From assembly GCA_004378665.1 (NCBI GenBank), contig SOIA01000352.1, forward strand, positions 1 to 7,637: DNA of 7,637 nucleotides, written 5' to 3'. Below are positions 1 through 6,545 of the stretch, piece by piece. The first letter of the stretch is position 1; the number at the start of each line of letters is the position of its first letter. The translations under genes and the position numbers were made by a program. The notes below the pieces were generated by a model. It ran no database searches and had not been told where the DNA came from. It was given only the letters and a program-made list of their open reading frames with translations. Source of the DNA: Candidatus Aminicenantota bacterium. Lineage in GTDB: Bacteria; Acidobacteriota; Aminicenantia; Aminicenantales; Aminicenantaceae.

Positions 1-1210
1 CTGGTGGCTTCTGGCCTAAAAGCTCTGCAAAAGTAGGGAGAAAATCCCAGAAGGCGGATACATGATCGCTCTCGCTTCCTGGCTGTATTCTCCCCGGCCA
101 GCGAGCGACTAAAGGAATCCGGACTCCACCCTCATACAGCATTGTTTTGAGGCCGCGAAGAGGCCCTGTGCTTTCGAAGAACTCGGAATCCGTGCCGCCG
201 TTGAATGTCGGACCATTGTCGCTCGAAAAGAAGATGAGCGTGTTGTCGTCGATTCCCAGCTCCTTGAGCAAAGTCATGATCCTTCCGATCTCCCGGTCCA
301 TCCGGGTGATCATGGCCGCATACCCGGCTCTCGGAGCTGGATGAGGCAAGTAACCTTTCTCGCCCTTGTAAGGCGTCTCCGGGAAAGCTCCTCCGTATTC
401 TTCGAGGGAATCCTCTGGAACCTGGATCGCCGCGTGGGGCACAGGGGAGGGAAGGTAGAGAAAGAAAGGCCTGTCCTTGTTCTCTCTAATGAACCACAGG
501 GCTTCTTCCGCCATCAAATCCATAGAGTACTGCTTGCCCGAATACTCCACGTAGGACGCTTTGTCATAGGAATCTCTGTCCTCCGGCAGCTTTTGGTGAG
601 GGTAGAAATATCTGTTCCAGGCAAGAATATGCCTCTCCCTGTTTCTCCAGAGATGGATCGGGTAATAATTATGGGCCCTCCGCTGGCAGAGATATCCGTA
701 CCAGTGGTCGAATCCCTGATTGTTCGGATCACCCGAGTTGTTCGGCCCCCCCAATCCCCATTTGCCGATCGCTCCGGTCGTGTAACCCGCCTTCTGGAAC
801 ATCTTGCCAATAGTCAACGTGTCTTCAGGCAGTGGTCGCTGGCCTTCAACGAGGGGATTCCTCCAGACTTCGCCTCTTTCCCTCATCTCAGAATTATCCC
901 GAATATACGAATGACCCGTGTGTTTTCCGGTCAGGAGTACGCAGCGGGAGGGAGCGCAGACCGGACTTCCCGAGTAATGCTGAGTGAATTTCATGCCTTC
1001 GGCAGCGATCCGGTCAATATTCGGGGTGCGGATCTTCTCCTGCCCGTAGCAGCCCAGTTCACCGTACCCCAGGTCATCGGCAAGGATAAAGATAACATTG
1101 GGCTTCTGGCCAGATGTCCGTCCACAAAACTCGAATTGAGTCACAGACAGCGCCGCAGCGCCCAGCCCTACTGTTTTCAAAAAATTCCTGCGATTGATTC
1201 GTGAGTCCAT
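1..1210 (-). CDS. Formylglycine-dependent sulfatase with Tat-like leader, C-terminus cut by window edge
   Basis: Predicted type I sulfatase (alkaline phosphatase superfamily) that hydrolyses sulfate esters, probably of a glycan, outside the cytoplasm. The first 403 residues are visible and the frame is open to the left edge. The N-terminus has a twin-arginine-like motif (NRRNFLK, residues 6-12) followed by a short hydrophobic stretch, so export by Tat is likely. Catalytic signs: metal-binding Asp45-Asp46 in ILADDLGYG; the CAPSR signature with Cys85 as the residue converted to formylglycine; Lys150 in GKWGLG; His259; Asp331-Asn332 in SSDNGP; Lys355 in RGLK followed by YEGGVRIP. The position after Lys-Trp is Gly, where many sulfatases have His (GKWHLG). 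The ATG at 1210 is chosen because it has a strong ribosome binding site and begins the leader directly. The phosphatase gene ends 11 nt upstream, so the two are cotranscribed. No formylglycine-generating enzyme is in the window. The family is very likely; the substrate cannot be told. Confidence 0.93.
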   Translation of the reverse strand, partial: MDSRINRRNFLKTVGLGAAALSVTQFEFCGRTSGQKPNVIFILADDLGYGELGCYGQEKIRTPNIDRIAAEGMKFTQHYSGSPVCAPSRCVLLTGKHTGHSYIRDNSEMRERGEVWRNPLVEGQRPLPEDTLTIGKMFQKAGYTTGAIGKWGLGGPNNSGDPNNQGFDHWYGYLCQRRAHNYYPIHLWRNRERHILAWNRYFYPHQKLPEDRDSYDKASYVEYSGKQYSMDLMAEEALWFIRENKDRPFFLYLPSPVPHAAIQVPEDSLEEYGGAFPETPYKGEKGYLPHPAPRAGYAAMITRMDREIGRIMTLLKELGIDDNTLIFFSSDNGPTFNGGTDSEFFESTGPLRGLKTMLYEGGVRIPLVARWPGRIQPGSESDHVSAFWDFLPTFAELLGQKPP

Positions 1211-1213
1211 GTT

Positions 1214-1221
1214 TCCTCCCC
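1214..1221 (-). promoter_or_regulatory. Ribosome binding site of the sulfatase gene
   Basis: On the minus strand GGGGAGGA fills most of the 11-nt gap between the TGA of the phosphatase gene and the sulfatase ATG. The GGAGG core sits 4 nt before the ATG. It fixes the sulfatase start and supports translation from one mRNA with the upstream gene. Confidence 0.8.
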
Positions 1222-3831
1222 TCAAAATATCACCTCGACTGTATGCTCTTTGTCAAGAGGTAATGATTTTAAGCCATTCAATACTCTCATCTTCTCTGTG
1301 CCAAGCTCGCCAACCTTGACTGTGTATTTTCCCTCCTTGAACACCTTTGGACGGAAGGATGTGCCCTTGATCCGCAGAGTATAAACGATCTCCCCGGTTG
1401 CCTCATCGATGACCTGAATCACAGGATCGATCAGACCGCTCACTTTGAGTGTGGGAAGGAAGGCCACAGGTTTGCGGCCGTAATTCTCCTCTGCGTCAAC
1501 AGTCTTGGGCCAACCCGGGTACTGCCCGCCGGTTTCTGGATCCTCAGGATCAGTATACCGAGGCCAGCATTCAAACGTGATCGTCCGCTCTTTCTTATTC
1601 AGCTTAATAATGCCATATCCGGGCATTTTATCATGGAGATCTGCAGGCTCCCTTCCTGTCGTCTCTCCTGGATTGGCAACGGCCCATACAGTGATGCGGT
1701 TGCCCAACCCCTCAAAGAATTCTCCTGTGTAATCGGGCATCCCTGCCATACGGTTTCTTCCGGGCTTTAACGGAAGCCAGGCTCTTGGATAGAAATTGGC
1801 GATTGACGGCACACAGAACGACCATCCCGCATCGTTCCAGTCATCAATGCCGTAATGGATGATCGTGGCAAGATGCTGATCACCCGAGATATGAGTCGCA
1901 AAACCTTTTCGGAACTTGCGGAGAGTCCTGTTTCTTCCTGTCTGCGGCCATCCGTTCGAGTCATAATCAGCCACGAGCCGCGTCTGTCCGGCGCCATGGA
2001 GGCTCGCCGCATTGGCGAATACAGTCTGAGTCAGCACCACTTTCATATCTGTCTTCTGCCAGTCTGCCGCCCATTCTTCAAGGAACTCCAGCTGGCGGTC
2101 GCCGAGGAGTTTCGCTCCCGGGACATCGGCAGTCTTCGGGTCAAAATCGGGATCGATGACATGGTCTGGCCTTCCGCTTTGGGTTGGAGGCACGAGCCCT
2201 GCGCACCCGGATTTAAACTTGCGGTCTTCGATGACCGCGAAGCTGATCCGGCCGTAATTCATATCCGTGTAGTACACGGTAATTCCCTGTTCGATGGGAG
2301 TGGGATCAAAAGGATCGGGCAGATTGTTGGTCTGAGTGCGCTGGACCATGTTCACCCAATCCGGAGGCATCACATAGCCACCTCGGTTATCCCGGTCTGT
2401 CTTGCGGCCGCCCGCTCCCCAGATGTTCCCCTGGTAGACATCGTGGTCATCGGGAATGGTGATACAGGGGGTATCCCTTGCCAGGTCCCTGAACGCCCAG
2501 CACCAGAGGTACCACTTGTAGAGATAATCGAGGTGAGCCTTTTCGACAGGTGACTTTTGTGCCCTGGTCGGACTCGCCCCTTCATAAACCTGATCACCCG
2601 AGAAAAATAAAACATCTGGCCTATGTTTAGCCACGCGACTGGTCAGATCATTATGCGGAAACCACACACTTCCTGTCCAGGGAAAATTCCCGCTATCCGC
2701 TCCGCCCCATCCTCGGCCCAGGTTATGATTGCCGGTAAAAGCGGCCACGACGATCGTGTCCTTATCCACAGGGTCTCTGCGCACTGTCCCGGCATAGAAG
2801 TAATCTTTAATCTTCCCATCCGTAAGCTTCATCCTGTACACGATGCGGAACGGCCAATCCCGGCTCGCATCCCAATCTTCGATTCGGAACGTAGCCGTGT
2901 AGCCAGGGGCTGTGACTGTTGCTGCGGTGACTGTGTCCCATTTCCCATCCTTTTGAATTTCAAGAGCAGCTGTTTGTGTATCTTCCTTTCCGATGGGCAT
3001 CATCTGGGTGGTCATCTTCAGGATGTTCCGACTCAATGTATACTGCGCACTGAGCACTGGTCCACACAGGCGGTCCGGGCCATGCTCGACCTTGTCCCCC
3101 GAAACTTTCCATTCCCTGAACCAAAACCTGTGATTCTCATCGCCTGCACCCGGATGGGACACCAATGCCAGGTTTCCTTTCAGACGGTCTGGATCGACTC
3201 CATTGAGTGTCAGGTTGATGAGCTCTTCACCCGTCCCGGGATCAGAACCGGTCAATGTCAGCGTGTATTTTTCCCCATCCGGCCGGACAGTCAGTCCTAA
3301 TTCCACAGTCTCAAAAATACCGCTCCCCTTTTTCTCAACAATCAATTGATCCTCAGCAAAATCATACACAATAATACTTCCTCTGCCGTCCATGCCCGCA
3401 AAAAGACCGGCGCCAGGGCCATGGCTGTGATGAATCAACGCTGCGGCCCTGTAATCCAGCCCTTTTCCAGCCCCGAGTAAAAATCCTGTTTTCGCATCCG
3501 GAGTAATCTTTTCCGTTTCTTCAACCAGGCCAGTCCGCACGCTCATCTTCAGTCGGCCCTTTTCCTCACCCAGCCGCCGTGTCAGGAGATGCACGGTCCG
3601 CATAGGCTTTACGCTTGCTCCTTCAACACATTCCAGCCGTCCGTTGGCGACACGCCAGTCCTGGAGCCGGTTGGCCCAGTATTCCGGACCGACCCAATCC
3701 CGGTCAAAGGCCCTGGACCAGGAGCTCTGGAAATCCGCTACTCCCCCTGTTCGAGAGCAAGAAACCAGAAGGATCACAAGTAGAGTCAAACTCAGAGCCG
3801 CCATTGAGCGCAGGCATCTTTTTTTCCTCAT
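1222..3831 (-). CDS. Multidomain PhoD-like metallophosphatase lipoprotein
   Basis: 869-residue predicted phosphodiesterase/phosphomonoesterase of the PhoD type (COG3540-like), anchored as a lipoprotein. The leader has basic residues 2-8, a hydrophobic stretch 10-23 and a lipobox LVSC with Cys25 as the lipidated residue. Residues about 33-245 look like a LamG/concanavalin-like beta-sandwich (a guess from its pattern). Residues about 258-355 look like the Ig/FN3-type domain that precedes PhoD catalytic domains. The metallophosphatase follows: GDQVYEG (Asp413, Tyr416), PDDHDVYQGN (Asp461, Asp462, His463, Asp464) and SGDQH (Asp651, His653). A further beta-rich tail runs from about 720 to 869. The family's usual Cys-containing first motif reads AFTGNHN here (364-370), without Cys. 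A TTG at 3852 extends the frame by 7 codons but has no ribosome binding site; ATG 3831 has AGGA 8 nt upstream and begins a clean signal peptide. Size is well above classical PhoD, about 550-580 residues. Substrate unknown; pairing with the sulfatase suggests a shared extracellular target. Confidence 0.88.
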   Translation of the reverse strand: MRKKRCLRSMAALSLTLLVILLVSCSRTGGVADFQSSWSRAFDRDWVGPEYWANRLQDWRVANGRLECVEGASVKPMRTVHLLTRRLGEEKGRLKMSVRTGLVEETEKITPDAKTGFLLGAGKGLDYRAAALIHHSHGPGAGLFAGMDGRGSIIVYDFAEDQLIVEKKGSGIFETVELGLTVRPDGEKYTLTLTGSDPGTGEELINLTLNGVDPDRLKGNLALVSHPGAGDENHRFWFREWKVSGDKVEHGPDRLCGPVLSAQYTLSRNILKMTTQMMPIGKEDTQTAALEIQKDGKWDTVTAATVTAPGYTATFRIEDWDASRDWPFRIVYRMKLTDGKIKDYFYAGTVRRDPVDKDTIVVAAFTGNHNLGRGWGGADSGNFPWTGSVWFPHNDLTSRVAKHRPDVLFFSGDQVYEGASPTRAQKSPVEKAHLDYLYKWYLWCWAFRDLARDTPCITIPDDHDVYQGNIWGAGGRKTDRDNRGGYVMPPDWVNMVQRTQTNNLPDPFDPTPIEQGITVYYTDMNYGRISFAVIEDRKFKSGCAGLVPPTQSGRPDHVIDPDFDPKTADVPGAKLLGDRQLEFLEEWAADWQKTDMKVVLTQTVFANAASLHGAGQTRLVADYDSNGWPQTGRNRTLRKFRKGFATHISGDQHLATIIHYGIDDWNDAGWSFCVPSIANFYPRAWLPLKPGRNRMAGMPDYTGEFFEGLGNRITVWAVANPGETTGREPADLHDKMPGYGIIKLNKKERTITFECWPRYTDPEDPETGGQYPGWPKTVDAEENYGRKPVAFLPTLKVSGLIDPVIQVIDEATGEIVYTLRIKGTSFRPKVFKEGKYTVKVGELGTEKMRVLNGLKSLPLDKEHTVEVIF

Positions 3832-3845
3832 GTTTCCATTCCTAC

Positions 3846-3866
3846 TTAGCAAAAATCATATGACAT
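3846..3866 (-). other. Possible six-codon leader ORF before the phosphatase gene
   Basis: An ATG at 3866 opens a six-codon reading frame (MSYDFC) that stops with TAA 14 nt before the phosphatase ATG. A GGAGG lies 11 nt upstream of this ATG, inside the 3' arm of a small hairpin (3879-3891). It could be a translated leader coupled to the phosphatase gene, or coincidence; it is too short to judge by composition. Confidence 0.2.
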
Positions 3867-3878
3867 TCTATCTAAATC

Positions 3879-3891
3879 CTCCGTTTCGGAG
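3879..3891 (-). repeat. Small perfect hairpin CTCCG-AAA-CGGAG
   Basis: A 5-bp perfect inverted repeat with a 3-nt loop in the gap between the hydroxyproline enzyme and phosphatase genes. No run of T follows on either strand, so it is not a standard intrinsic terminator. In the minus-strand RNA its 3' arm contains the only GGAGG in the gap. It overlaps by 2 nt the larger inverted repeat at 3890-3930, so the two structures would compete for those bases. Confidence 0.4.
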
Positions 3892-3930
3892 TATCATTAA
3901 AGTCAAAGTTCACAAAAATTAATGATTACT
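3890..3930. repeat. Interrupted inverted repeat in the 106-nt intergenic gap
   Basis: AGTATCATTAA at 3890-3900 pairs with TTAATGATTACT at 3919-3930: 11 base pairs with one extra base in the right arm, separated by 18 nt. The perfect 8-bp core is 3893-3900 with 3919-3926. It begins 7 nt past the stop codon of the proline racemase-family gene. It could be a DNA operator, an mRNA 3'-end stabilising stem-loop or a weak terminator. The AT-rich stem and absence of a trailing U-run argue against a strong terminator. Confidence 0.4.
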
Positions 3931-3937
3931 TTACCTC

Positions 3938-4966
3938 CTACCGAAATATAAATCCTTTTTTTAGTGTATCATCCGGATCAAAATAGAATCTGCTCTGTCC
4001 GATGATGGAAGCGCTGCCTGTCACTTCGGGAATAACTGCTTTATAAATTCCGAAATCCACGACTTCCAAGATTTTCACTTGAAAACACGTTCCCAGAATA
4101 CTCTCCACCGTGATCGATTGCCCGGGTGATAGCTCCTCCCGGGTATAATGTATGGCTGATCGGGCGCTGACACCAGTTCCCGTGGGCGAACGGTCAACCT
4201 CTCCATCTGCAAAGATACAGACATTCCGGCTGTGATGCTCGGGTTCCATCGGCTTTCCCACAAAAATTGTCCCGTACAGAAATCCCAGCTCTTTTTCCGT
4301 AGGATGTTCGATCTCCATGCTCTCCGTCACCGCGTGCTTTATACGCATCCCTGCGTCAATCAAGCTATTGAAATCACCTTCCTGCAGGCCGAGTCTCAGT
4401 TCTCCTGCGTTGCAGATGGCGTAAAAGGCTCCTCCAAAAGCCACATCACACTGGACAGTCCCGATATCCGGGACATTTATGACCTGATTACTCTTGTACA
4501 CAAAGGAAGGAACATTCTGGAAAGAGACATCCTTGACCTTCCCGTCGACTCTATGTCCGGTCGCCGTGACCCTTCCAGCAGGCGTGTCCAGTTTGACGAC
4601 CGGATCATCGCCTTTTTTTTTGATCATCCCTGTATCCAAGACAACCTTTGTTAAAGCGATAATTCCGTGGCCGCACATAGTGCTGAACCCTTCATTGTGC
4701 ATGAACAAGACACCTAGATCCCCATCGGGCGTTACAGGCTCGGTGATGATCGCGCCGTACATGTCCGCATGTCCCCGGGGTTCCCACATCAATCCTGTCC
4801 GGAAATGATCCAGGTTCTCCTGGGCATAACGCCTCTTATCCAGTACAGTCTCCCCAGGAATATCCCCGAGTCCCCCAGTAATCACTCTTAAAGGTTCGCC
4901 GGCCGCATGGGCCTCTATGGTCGTCACTTCCGTCCAATCATCCGGTGGCTTCCAATCATCCAACAT
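3938..4966 (-). CDS. Proline racemase superfamily enzyme, predicted trans-3-hydroxy-L-proline dehydratase
   Basis: A complete 342-residue member of the proline racemase superfamily, normal length and cytosolic (no leader). True racemases and hydroxyproline 2-epimerases use two catalytic cysteines. Here the first is present, Cys98 in TMCGHG, but the second position is Thr262 in DRSPTGTGVSARSA. The Cys/Thr pair is the mark of trans-3-hydroxy-L-proline dehydratase (EC 4.2.1.77; human L3HYPDH type), which yields delta1-pyrroline-2-carboxylate, later reduced to L-proline by a separate NAD(P)H enzyme that is not in this window. Other family signs are the N-terminal HAAGEPLRV (residues 20-28) and GGAFYA (178-183). 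The ATG at 4966 is fixed by AGGAGG with a 6-nt spacer. The NAD kinase-like gene ends 117 nt upstream and the phosphatase starts 106 nt downstream, all in one direction. Family membership is near certain; the dehydratase call rests on the Thr and would need an assay. Confidence 0.9.
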   Translation of the reverse strand: MLDDWKPPDDWTEVTTIEAHAAGEPLRVITGGLGDIPGETVLDKRRYAQENLDHFRTGLMWEPRGHADMYGAIITEPVTPDGDLGVLFMHNEGFSTMCGHGIIALTKVVLDTGMIKKKGDDPVVKLDTPAGRVTATGHRVDGKVKDVSFQNVPSFVYKSNQVINVPDIGTVQCDVAFGGAFYAICNAGELRLGLQEGDFNSLIDAGMRIKHAVTESMEIEHPTEKELGFLYGTIFVGKPMEPEHHSRNVCIFADGEVDRSPTGTGVSARSAIHYTREELSPGQSITVESILGTCFQVKILEVVDFGIYKAVIPEVTGSASIIGQSRFYFDPDDTLKKGFIFR

Positions 4967-4977
4967 TTTCTCCCTCC

Positions 4978-5000
4978 TATTCAGTTATCCACTCTGAATA
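4978..5000 (-). repeat. 7-bp inverted repeat abutting the ribosome binding site
   Basis: TATTCAG and CTGAATA form a perfect 7-bp inverted repeat with a 9-nt spacer. In the minus-strand mRNA the 3' arm ends at the first base of the AGGAGG of the proline racemase-family gene, so a hairpin here would sit directly against its ribosome binding site. The stem is AT-rich and probably weak; as DNA it could be an operator. Confidence 0.35.
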
Positions 5001-5083
5001 CCTTTGAATGACCTATCCTTGGAGATGTCTCATTTTTTAGGCCTGCTAGACTGACCTCAAACATCCGGGACATCCGCATCTCA

Positions 5084-6208
5084 TCAAACCGGGGAACAAG
5101 TCACCTTGTAGATTACACTTTCCCGATAGCCAGTGATAATTTTGCAATAATCGCTCAACAGCCGGTCTGTTCCCTTATCTCCCGTATCCACCAATAACGG
5201 ACGGCCTTGGAATGAATTGATCTTGTGTGTCGTGGCAATGATAATTATATTCTCTTTTCCGACCTTTCGGATGACATCCGGGCTAATCTGCTGGTTCCCC
5301 CTACCCAGCAAGTATCCCTGGCCGCCGATCGGTGTGAGGAGGAGTTTCGTTTTCTTTCCTCTGATTTTCTCGAGCAATCCGGACTCGTTCAAATCCAGGC
5401 CTGTAAGCTTCCCTTTGTGCACCAGGTCTATTCCTAAAAGAGTGCTTTCCAATCTCAGCTTTTCCATCACTGCTCTGGTCGTCGTCCCGGGACCGATTAT
5501 ATAATAGAATTCATCAGTCATGTTTTCCACAACCTCAGTTGCGATGGCCTCCTGGGAATACCTTTCATCCGGTTGACTTCCGGCTTTCAGACTCTGAGAG
5601 CAGCTTTTTCGGAAAGGGATCTTAAGGTATCCATAGAGCTTGGCGGAAAGAATACCCTTTCTGTAATCCTCCTCATCGATATCCATGACCTCGACTTCTC
5701 TGATTCTTTTCGTTTTCCCCTCGAGGAATAAAGCTGCCAGTTCTCCAGCGATGACCGGATTACAGGCAAATACAGCGGAGTGAATCTTTACACCCGAAGG
5801 GATCCCCAAAACGACCTGCGAATCGTCAACAGCATTGTAGATATCCCTGGCTGTTCCATCTCCTCCAGCAAAAAGCAGCAAATCCACTGCCAAGTTTTTC
5901 ATCTCTTGGGCTGCTTTTTGAGTGTCTGAGGCAGTGGTCACTTGAGTCCTTCCGACATCGATGACTGCAGGTTTAAAACCGCATTGGACAGCCGTATCCT
6001 CTCCCATTTGGCCCACACACGTGATTATATTTATTTTCTCTTTTAGGGATTCGATCATCCGCAAGGCATCCAGCGTGCGCTGGTGCGACTGAGGCTTGGC
6101 CCCGAGCCTCCGGGCTTCCCCCAGAATGTCCGGTCCATCGGTTCCCTTCAGACCCACACGTCCCCCCATTCCGGCGATGGGATTGACGATCAGGCCGAGT
6201 GTTTTCAA
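5084..6208 (-). CDS. ATP-NAD kinase-like protein (AcoX/COG3199 type)
   Basis: 374-residue cytosolic protein of the NAD kinase/diacylglycerol kinase fold, of the longer branch annotated as ATP-NAD kinase family or AcoX-like. Expected reaction: phosphorylation of NAD or a related small molecule; members of this branch are poorly characterised. Visible motifs: N-terminal LIVNPIAGMGG (6-16) followed by GLKGTDG (19-25); the kinase signature FAGGDGTARD (113-122) with GGDGT at 115-119; GIPSGVKIHS (135-144); GPGTTTRA (239-246); and TPIGGQGYLLGRGNQQIS (292-309), typical of the C-terminal lobe. Classical NadK is about 270-300 residues. The start is TTG at 6208, because the next in-frame upstream codons run straight into a TAA and the family's N-terminus begins right after it; the ribosome binding site is weak (GAG only). 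It is the first gene of the leftward set, 117 nt before the hydroxyproline enzyme, and could supply NADP(H) for the later reduction of pyrroline-2-carboxylate; this link is inference. Confidence 0.88.
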   Translation of the reverse strand: MKTLGLIVNPIAGMGGRVGLKGTDGPDILGEARRLGAKPQSHQRTLDALRMIESLKEKINIITCVGQMGEDTAVQCGFKPAVIDVGRTQVTTASDTQKAAQEMKNLAVDLLLFAGGDGTARDIYNAVDDSQVVLGIPSGVKIHSAVFACNPVIAGELAALFLEGKTKRIREVEVMDIDEEDYRKGILSAKLYGYLKIPFRKSCSQSLKAGSQPDERYSQEAIATEVVENMTDEFYYIIGPGTTTRAVMEKLRLESTLLGIDLVHKGKLTGLDLNESGLLEKIRGKKTKLLLTPIGGQGYLLGRGNQQISPDVIRKVGKENIIIIATTHKINSFQGRPLLVDTGDKGTDRLLSDYCKIITGYRESVIYKVTCSPV

Positions 6209-6270
6209 TTCATTCTCAATATCTTAATAATCAATTCTTGAATTAATTTGGGCAAGCATCCATGTCTTTG

Positions 6271-6299
6271 CTTTTATCATCGAGAAAAATGAATGTCAA
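6271..6299 (-). promoter_or_regulatory. Sigma70-like promoter for the leftward gene set
   Basis: On the minus strand a perfect TTGACA (6299-6294) is followed after 17 nt by TAAAAG (6276-6271, 4 of 6 to TATAAT). Transcription would begin near 6264, leaving about 55 nt before the TTG start of the NAD kinase-like gene. Called by eye only. Confidence 0.42.
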
Positions 6300-6427
6300 T
6301 CGTGAAAAAACAGGACATTGTGCACGGCATGTACCAGAAATTATCCCTGGAAATGACACTGAAAATCACATATTGATGAGGTCAATCCTCCAGGAAAGAT
6401 GTGTCGGACAGGGATGAAACCCGCATG

Positions 6428-6458
6428 TTGATCGCACTTTCCCTCGCATAAATATAAT
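6428..6458 (+). promoter_or_regulatory. Possible upstream promoter for the desulfidase-like gene
   Basis: TTGATC (6428-6433, 4 of 6) and a perfect TATAAT (6453-6458) with a 19-nt spacer, longer than ideal. Transcription would begin near 6465, leaving about 80 nt to the ATG at 6546. It competes as a call with the candidate at 6480-6508; both could be used. Confidence 0.35.
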
Positions 6459-6479
6459 CCAATCACAATACGATGATAA

Positions 6480-6508
6480 TTGACAAAAACAGATACTCAA
6501 GTCAGAAT
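6480..6508 (+). promoter_or_regulatory. Possible proximal promoter for the desulfidase-like gene
   Basis: A perfect TTGACA (6480-6485) is followed after 17 nt by CAGAAT (4 of 6 to TATAAT). Transcription would begin near 6515, about 30 nt before the ATG at 6546. The TTG of the -35 box is also the most upstream possible start codon of the frame, which argues that translation begins downstream. Confidence 0.35.
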
Positions 6509-6545
6509 AAATCACAAGCAATCTTCAAGGATACATTTTTTTCTT

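Larger units (their letters stand above)
6209..6545. other. Divergent intergenic region
   Basis: This 337-nt gap separates the leftward set from the rightward genes. It holds promoter-like sequences for both directions, described separately. Between them (about 6320-6425) I see no gene; the longest ATG frame there encodes about 15 residues without a ribosome binding site. No tRNA or riboswitch fold was recognised. Confidence 0.6.

Noticed and set aside
341..1204. Long plus-strand reading frame of 287 codons
   Set aside because: It lies fully antisense to the sulfatase, whose catalytic motifs are all intact. Its product is rich in Arg, Val and Pro and matches no family, as expected of a shadow frame.
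1855..3300. Two long plus-strand frames opposite the phosphatase gene
   Set aside because: They are antisense shadows of a gene with clear PhoD motifs; neither has a convincing start site or recognisable domain.
3829..3852. TTG start at 3852 for the phosphatase gene
   Set aside because: No ribosome binding site precedes it, it would place polar residues ahead of the lipoprotein signal, and the ATG at 3831 has an AGGA at good distance.
4985..4993. TTATCCACT, an 8 of 9 match to a DnaA box
   Set aside because: Single occurrence within the spacer of a small inverted repeat, with no other boxes nearby and no origin-type genes. Most likely chance.
6292..6319. Inverted repeat AATGTC / GACATT with a 16-nt spacer over the leftward -35 box
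   Set aside because: Only 6 bp per arm in AT-rich DNA; expected by chance in a region of this size, although its position over the promoter is suggestive.
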